The notes beneath the pieces are model-generated. The model did no database searches, was not told the origin of the DNA, and saw nothing but the letters and a program-made list of their open reading frames with translations. Both the position numbers and the translations under genes were made by a program. Below, piece by piece: positions 58,886-64,000 of a stretch of DNA of 64,000 bases. The stretch lies in NCBI GenBank assembly GCA_965112735.1, contig OZ218960.1, positions 434,001 to 498,000 of the forward strand, given 5' to 3'. The DNA comes from Phaeosaccion multiseriatum. Its lineage: Eukaryota; Ochrophyta, other classes. Position 1 is the first letter of the stretch. The number at the start of each line of letters is the position of its first letter.

Positions 58886-60632
58886 TGTTGGAAGGCCTCA
58901 GATGAGATGGGCCATAAGTCAATGGCCCAGGCCCAGGCAGATACAGTGAGAACGGGTGGCGTGGCTCTCACTATCCTATGTGCGAAGGTGGTCGTTTAGG
59001 ACTAGCATGCGATAAGTTAATAGAGGCAAGGCTGGCTGCTAGGCTGGCTTTGGGGTTGCTGTTACCTTGTCCGTGTGTCTAGTTCTATCCTATCTGTAGG
59101 CGACAGCGCATGTCGGTCGTGCGTACGTCGTTTTACAACCCCAAAGGCCCGAAAGCAGCACTTAGCCAAGAGGCTTAGGCAGGGAAGGAAGAGGCGTGTT
59201 AGGGGAGCACCGTGCGGCACATACGCAGTGCCGTACGACGTGCGACAGCAGCGGAGTTGTTGTTGCACGGAGAGGCGGGAGTGGAGAGAGAATTGCCGGG
59301 AGTGGTGTCTACAGCGGGCACAGCTTTCGAGTGTGGCAGCAGCACGGATGTTGTTGTTGCACGGAAATGGATGCTGAAGGTTGGTGGGCAGTGGAGAGAG
59401 AGAATTGCCGGGAGTGGTGTCTACAGCGGGCACAGCTTTCGAGTGTGGCAGCAGCACGGATGTTGTTGTTGCACGGAAATGGATGCTGGAGGTTGGTGGG
59501 CAGTGGAGAGAGAGAATTGCCGGGAGCGGTGTCTTACAGCGGGCACAGCTTTCGAGTGTGGCAGCAGCACGGATGTTGTTGTTGCACGGAAATGGATGCT
59601 GGAGGTTGGTGGGCAGTGGAGAGAGAGAATTGCCGGGAGTGGTGTCTACAGCGGGCACAGCTTTCGAGTGTGGCAGCAGCACGGATGTTGTTGTTGGACG
59701 GAAATGGATGCTGGAGTTTGGTGGGCAGGGGAGAGAGAGAATTGCCGGGAGCGGTGTCTTACAGCGGGCACGGCTTTCGAGTGTGACAGCAGCACGGATG
59801 TTGTTGTTGCACGGAAATGGATGCTGGAGGTTGGTGGGCAGTGGAGAGAGAGAGTTGCCGGGAGCGGTGTCTTACAGCGGGCACGGCTTTCGAGTGCGGC
59901 AGCAGCACGGATGTTGTTGTTGCACGGAGCTTGGTGGGAGACAGAGAAGGATACTCGCAAGGCTGCTTTAGGGACTGTCTGGGTGCCTTGTAGACACACC
60001 AGTAAACACTTTAGCAGTCAGCATTAGTGGTGCGCAACGAGGCTTTGGCAACGCTGGTGGCGAGTAGGAGTGGAGAAAGATATGGCGCGGGTGAGTTTGA
60101 GTCGTGGGATCTTCTCATCCGTGAGCCTGTGTGGGTGAGTTTGAGTCGTGGGATTTTCTCATCAATACAGGGGGTGTGTGTGGGAGGAGCGGTCGCACAC
60201 ATCTGGGTGAGTGTTGCATAATGCTCATCCGTTTTCTTTTTTTGGAAGCAGCATGGAGGCTTGTGCGACAGTCGAGCTTCAGTAGGCGAATCCGCTTGTG
60301 TTGCGTGGGGACACGCAACAGTCTTGTCAAGGGGATGTTGGAAGTGGCGGATAGCTATTGGGGATGTTGGAAGGCCCCGGGATAGGCATTGGGGATGTTG
60401 GAAGGCCTCAGATGAGATGGGCCATAAGTCAATGGCCCAGGCCCAGGCAGATACAGTGAGAACGGGTGGCGTGGCTCTCACTATCCTATGTGCGAAGGTG
60501 GTCGTTTAGGACTAGCATGCGATAAGTTAATAGAGGCAAGGCTGGCTGCTAGGCTGGCTTTGGGGTTGCTGTTACCTTGTCCGTGTGTCTAGTTCTATCC
60601 TATCTGTAGGCGACAGCGCATGTCGGTCGTGC
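58886..60632 (+). mobile_element. 1.75-kb element with identical 237-bp terminal direct repeats
   Basis: The copies 58886-59122 and 60396-60632 are identical over 237 bases by line-by-line reading, beginning TGTTGGAAGGCCTCAGATGA and ending GTCGGTCGTGC. The interior has no retroelement domain but a 112/113-base tandem array and a segment shared with copy A. The left flank (CTTTCCCCCTCC) and right flank (TTTCCTACACCCGG) correspond to a sequence that is continuous in nearby tandem copies (about 60700 and 60838), as if the element were inserted there. It resembles a small non-autonomous LTR element, although the repeats end in GC rather than CA. Confidence 0.6.
59226..59940. repeat. 112/113-bp tandem array, about six units
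   Basis: Units begin ACGGATGTTGTTGTTGCACG at 59344, 59456, 59569, 59681, 59794 and 59907, alternating 112 and 113 bases because GTCTACAGC alternates with GTCTTACAGC. A partial unit precedes them. The alternating length shifts the frame, so the long open frames here are unlikely to be coding. Confidence 0.9.
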
Positions 60633-60635
60633 TTT

Positions 60636-60950
60636 CCTACACCCGGCTCTTTTGCTCCTGTGTTTTCTTTCCTTCAGGCTTTAAATCTTTTTCCTTTCCC
60701 CCTCTTTCCTACACCCGGCTACTAGAGGCTACGACAGCGAGAAGTGGGTCCTTCACTCCAACATAGGTAAGTACCCTTGCGTAGGCAAGTAGTGGATAAT
60801 TTTCTCTCTTTCAGGCTTTAAATCTTTCTCCTTTCCCCCTCTTTCCTACACCCGGCTACTAGAGGCTACGACAGCGAGGAGTGGGTCCTTCACTCCAACA
60901 CAGGTAAGTACCCTTGCGAAGGAAAGTAGAGGGTAGTTAGACTTCATTCA
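60636..60950 (+). repeat. Tandem duplicated exon-like module
   Basis: Two copies of a segment with an acceptor-like TTTCAG, an open stretch containing CTACTAGAGGCTACGACAGC, and a donor-like ACAG|GTAAGTACC. The module may be a captured or relic exon pair next to Helitron debris. A third partial copy of its first half lies at 58845-58885. Confidence 0.55.
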
Positions 60951-61180
60951 AAGCTGTTCCTTTACCATTTAAACCACTTGCCTTTTACCATTTACACGTG
61001 AATTACCAGTACCTTTTACCCTTCCTTTACCATTTAAACCACTTGCCTTTTACCATTTACACGTGTACCTTTACCATTGACACCACTTAAACCAATTTAC
61101 GTGCAAGATTTTCCCTTGACACCATTCAAACCAATTCACTTGCAAGATTTTCTTATCCACGAGATTCTATTATCTTTACA
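60951..61180. repeat. TTTACCATTTA-rich short tandem repeats
   Basis: AT-rich block of repeated CCTTTACCATTTAAACCACT, TTTACCATTTACACGTG and CCAATTYACKTGCAAGATTTT units directly upstream of the Helitron-like frame. It could be a promoter or element terminus. Confidence 0.75.
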
Positions 61181-61960
61181 ATGCAGTGCGAGGACGGTGG
61201 CTTCCTGGAGTGCAAAAATGGCTCCACTGTTCCTCCTTCCTCACCTACAATTCCTGACCCTGTCGCCGATGCCAAACAAATCCCGACCTCTTTATCCTCC
61301 TCTTCCTTTTCCTGCCCCTCCACATTGCCCACCTCACATACTCTTCCTCCCACTATTGCCGAGTCCAAAAGCCCCGCTCCATCCCCTCCTCCAGTTTTGC
61401 TCCAGTCTTCGCCCCGCACTACCCCTCTCCATCCCGTTGCTCCCCTGTCCATGTCTTCATCAGAACGCTGTCGCCTTGCTAGGGTGCACCGCATGAACAT
61501 CCGTACTGCGCGCGCCTCGCTTCGTCACCAGTCCCACCCTGTCTCTTCCTCAACACTCCACCTCCACACCTCCACTTGCACCTCAGCCCCCTCCACGTGC
61601 CCCTCGTCGTCCTCCTCGTCACCCTCCACGTGCCCCTCGTCGCCCTCCTCGTCACCCGCATACTACCCCTGATCGGCCAGCCCATATTGGCATTGTCTCC
61701 CATGAGGAATGTTCCGCCCATCCGCACAGGTACCTGGATGACCCTCCCTTCACTCCCAGAGACATTTCCAACATCTGCCCCCACTGCTCCACCCGTCTCC
61801 TCGATGGAGAAACCACCTCCTGCTGTAACAAAGGCCAGCACGTCATAGAACCTCTTCCCGACCTTCCCCAAGACATGATAGACCGTCTTACCACCTGCAC
61901 TCGCTTCTACAAAGACCACCGCAAGATGAACGGATTGTTCAGCTTCACTATAAGATTTCT
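61181..61960 (+). pseudogene. Helitron-like Rep/helicase N-terminal fragment
   Basis: From the Met at 61181 a Ser/Pro-rich frame includes SSERCRLARVHRMNIRTARA, like the basic leader of Helitron proteins. From about 61570 the conserved part continues in another frame: PRAPRRPPRHP repeats, HIGIVSHEECSAHPHRYLDD, then NICPHCSTRLLDGETTSCCN plus KGQHVIEPLPDLPQDMIDRL, and FYKDHRKMNGLFSFT. The CPHC...CC..G and the FYKDHRKMNGLFSFT stretch match the zinc-binding start of Helitron transposase (CPHCGAL...CC..GKV...FRKNIRxYNxxFAFTS). The Rep and helicase domains are absent, so it is truncated. Confidence 0.6.
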
Positions 61961-62697
61961 TTTACCCGTACGCCTCCAAATGTGCCAAAATGCTGCACGC
62001 TCAGCGCTCTAACCATATGCCTCTACGATTTTCCTCCGGAACGGCTCCCCACTGCCTTTTCCTGTAGTACAGGCTCCCCGGTACCTCGTCCAGCACGCTG
62101 GGCGCCCCCTTCGTGCGGGAAAATCCGCTTGAAGATGACTTTTCACCCGCTGGCACTTTCTGGCCAGTACCCACGCTGTGCCTATTTTCTTTTTTGTAGC
62201 TTCTCTGTCCCCCCCCCTTTCTCTTCGTCTGTCTTCTCTCCTACAGCCACCTCTTCTCCTTCCCATCCTCTATCTTCTCTCCTGCAGACTTCGAGTCTTT
62301 CGCCTTCCCACCCATTTCCTCCACGCGGCAGCCGATTTCCTGCATGGATTACCTGCAGGCCCACAAGCTCAAGTCCGGAGACGCATCGCAGCCAGCCAGA
62401 CCGTTATCTGGAGACGCATCGCATCGCAGCCAGACTAACCTCCTCCCCCCCCCCCCCTTGCTCCTTCCACATCCTGCACTCGCCATTTGTGAGTCCCTCC
62501 TACTTTTGCTCCTCCTGCGCGCCTCCCCTCCCCCTTTCACCTTCCTATCCTCCACTCTCCCTTCTCCCACTTCTTGCCAACTCCAACCCTCTTCTCTCCT
62601 CCTCCTCCCTGCCGAGGGCGCAGCCCGAAGCAACACCTTGTAAGGGTGTAATATAAAAACAACGTACTACATACACCAAGTAGGACCAGTGTTTGTG
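61961..62697. other. Helitron-flank repeat and leader of LRR gene
   Basis: 61961-62345 aligns with 58250-58620. The remainder is CT-rich. TAAGGGTGTAATATAAAAAC at 62641-62660 lies about 40-57 bases before the LRR start codon and shares its first half with the divergent promoter at 46412, so it may contain the core promoter. Confidence 0.45.
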
Positions 62698-64000
62698 ATG
62701 TCTAACGTTCTAGAGGGACAGCGTAGAATGCTCACGGCCTTCTTCCACGCCACGGGAGGACCCGACTGGTCTAACATCGCAGGATGGAACACGAAAGCAC
62801 CAGTAGAAAACTGGGCCGGAGTGACGGTAGAGAATGACTATGTTGTGAAGCTCAATCTGTGGGCGAACCGCCTCAAAGGTGAGAGAGACGTGATTATGGT
62901 TGTTCCGCCTGAGGTCCTGAAGAGTATTCTGAAGTATTTCCAGAATGTTCGGAAGTTTTCTCTCTGTTCATGCATCTAGATGTGTTGGGTCTAGAATATT
63001 CGGGAAGGACAATCAAAGCGGGACAAGAGAAGGCACGAGGCGCGGCATGGTGTGGTAGTTCAGCGACCCGTTCGCGTCCCTTTCACTTGATATTAGTGTG
63101 ACCAAAGAACTTTCCTTGCTCCGCAGGGACCATTCCGTTGGAGTTGGGGAAGCTGACAGAGCTTCGAGAACTCCACCTGTCAAAGAACAATCTAGAAGGT
63201 AGGTGGTACGCGTACCTGTTCGCGTCCCATTCACTTGATATTAGTGTGACTCAAGAACTTTCCTCCGCTCCGCAGGGAGCATTCCGAAGGAGTTGGGGAA
63301 GCTTTCAAACCTTCGAGAACTTAAACTGTCATGGAACTCTCTAGAAGGTGAGTGGTACGCGAACCCGTTCGCGTCCCTTTCACTTGATGTAAGTATGGCT
63401 GAAGAACTTTCCTCCGCTCCGCAGGGAACATTCCGCCCGAGCTTGGAAGTCTTGAGAACCTGGCGGTGCTCAACCTGCGGGCCAACGAGCTCACTGGTAA
63501 GTGGTACGCACACCCGTTCGCGTCCCTTTGACTTGATATTAGTGTGACCAAAGAACTTTCCCCCGCTCCATAGGGAGCATTCCAGCTGAGCTTGGAGGTC
63601 TGGAGAAGCTTGAGAAGTTGGGCCTCGCCGACAACAAGCTCACTGGTGAGTGGTACGCACACCCGTCGGCGTCCCTTTCACTTGATTTGAGTATGACCAA
63701 AGAACTGTCCTCCGCTTCGCAGGGAACATTCCACCCGAGCTTAGACGTCTGGGAAATCTTACGGTTTTAAGCCTCTTCTCCAACAAGATCACTGGTGAGT
63801 GGTACGCACACCCGTTCGCGTCCTCTTGACTTGATATTTGTATGACTGAAGAACTATCCTCACATCTCAGGGAGGATTCCGCCGCAATTTGGACAGCTTT
63901 CCAACCTTCGAGAACTTTGGCTCTCCGGGAACCGTCTAGAAGGTGAGTGGTACGCACACCCGTTCGCGTCCCTTTCACCTGATGTTAGTGTGACCAAAGA
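62698..64000 (+). CDS. Modular LRR protein with 24-residue exons (partial, runs off right edge)
   Basis: Exons: 62698-62878, then six of exactly 72 bases: 63127-63198, 63276-63347, 63425-63496, 63574-63645, 63723-63794 and 63871-63942. Exon 1 (MSNVLEGQRRMLTAFFHATG ... NWAGVTVENDYVVKLNLWAN) is the plant-type LRR N-cap (FxxTGGxxWxxxxxW). Each following exon encodes one LRR of the type GxIPxELGxLxxLxxLxLxxNxL, in phase 1. Introns 2-6 are 77, 77, 77, 77 and 76 bases and nearly identical (GTGAGTGGTACGCACACCCG start; TTTCCTCCGCTCCGCAG end). This architecture is described for Ectocarpus LRR-ROCO and related candidate immune receptors. No GTPase or kinase is visible before the edge, so the downstream domain is unknown. 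Confidence 0.85.

Noticed and set aside
59062-60027. Repeated open frames (about 113-bp period) that could be read as a repeat protein
   Set aside because: Unit length alternates 112 and 113 bases, so no single frame is maintained by the repeat. It is better explained as a non-coding array inside a mobile element.

Overview
This window is nuclear DNA of an intron-rich eukaryote, most likely a photosynthetic stramenopile (ochrophyte), possibly of the brown-algal lineage. Three lines of evidence support this. Two adjacent genes encode proteins with a signal peptide followed by an ASAFAP-like step (SSGF, CGAF), as used for secondary plastids. The gene at the right end is built from 24-residue leucine-rich-repeat exons, as known from Ectocarpus receptor-like LRR genes. 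Introns are GT-AG and saturated with microsatellites. The species cannot be named from the sequence alone.

The left two thirds (0.3-48.4 kb) is a gene-bearing region: a partial LRR gene (minus, 0.3-2.4 kb) divergent from an IPI1/TEX10-like ribosome-biogenesis gene (plus, 2.6-9.0 kb); a gene with two tandem uroporphyrinogen-III methyltransferase-type domains (minus, 9.7-14.2 kb); adenylosuccinate synthetase (plus, 14.7-18.6 kb); a Q/G-rich unknown (minus, 20.5-21.2 kb); a DUF900-type alpha/beta hydrolase (plus, 22.2-26.4 kb); a TMEM220-like membrane protein (plus, 27.4-28.7 kb); a 24-exon myosin fused to a C-terminal Tubby domain (minus, 30.8-42.1 kb); and a divergent pair of putative plastid proteins, a pheophytinase-like alpha/beta hydrolase (minus, 43.1-46.3 kb) and a DUF2993-like protein (plus, 46.5-48.4 kb). 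The genes belong to different processes (60S ribosome assembly, siroheme/tetrapyrrole methylation, purine synthesis, motor transport, plastid lipid or pigment metabolism). No operon-like logic is expected or seen.

The right third (48.4-62.7 kb) is a graveyard of mobile DNA. It holds a dispersed repeat family in both orientations, a truncated HNH endonuclease, a 5.1-kb segment bounded by 61-bp inverted repeats with GGACGT-rich subterminal DNA and retroelement debris inside, a 1.75-kb element with identical 237-bp terminal direct repeats and a 112/113-bp internal tandem array, and a Helitron-like N-terminal fragment. It ends in an LRR gene whose 72-bp exons and 76/77-bp introns repeat as near-identical modules and run off the right edge.

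The most unusual genome-scale signal is a short motif (core GTTGGTGATACAGC and its complement) found about 18 times in the first 43 kb. It occurs in exons in several reading frames, in introns and between genes, on both strands, and I did not see it in the transposon-rich right end. A second scattered motif (GGATGGCAGTGGATGG) behaves similarly. Exon boundaries were read by eye from splice signals, reading frame and family similarity; they are good but not proven.
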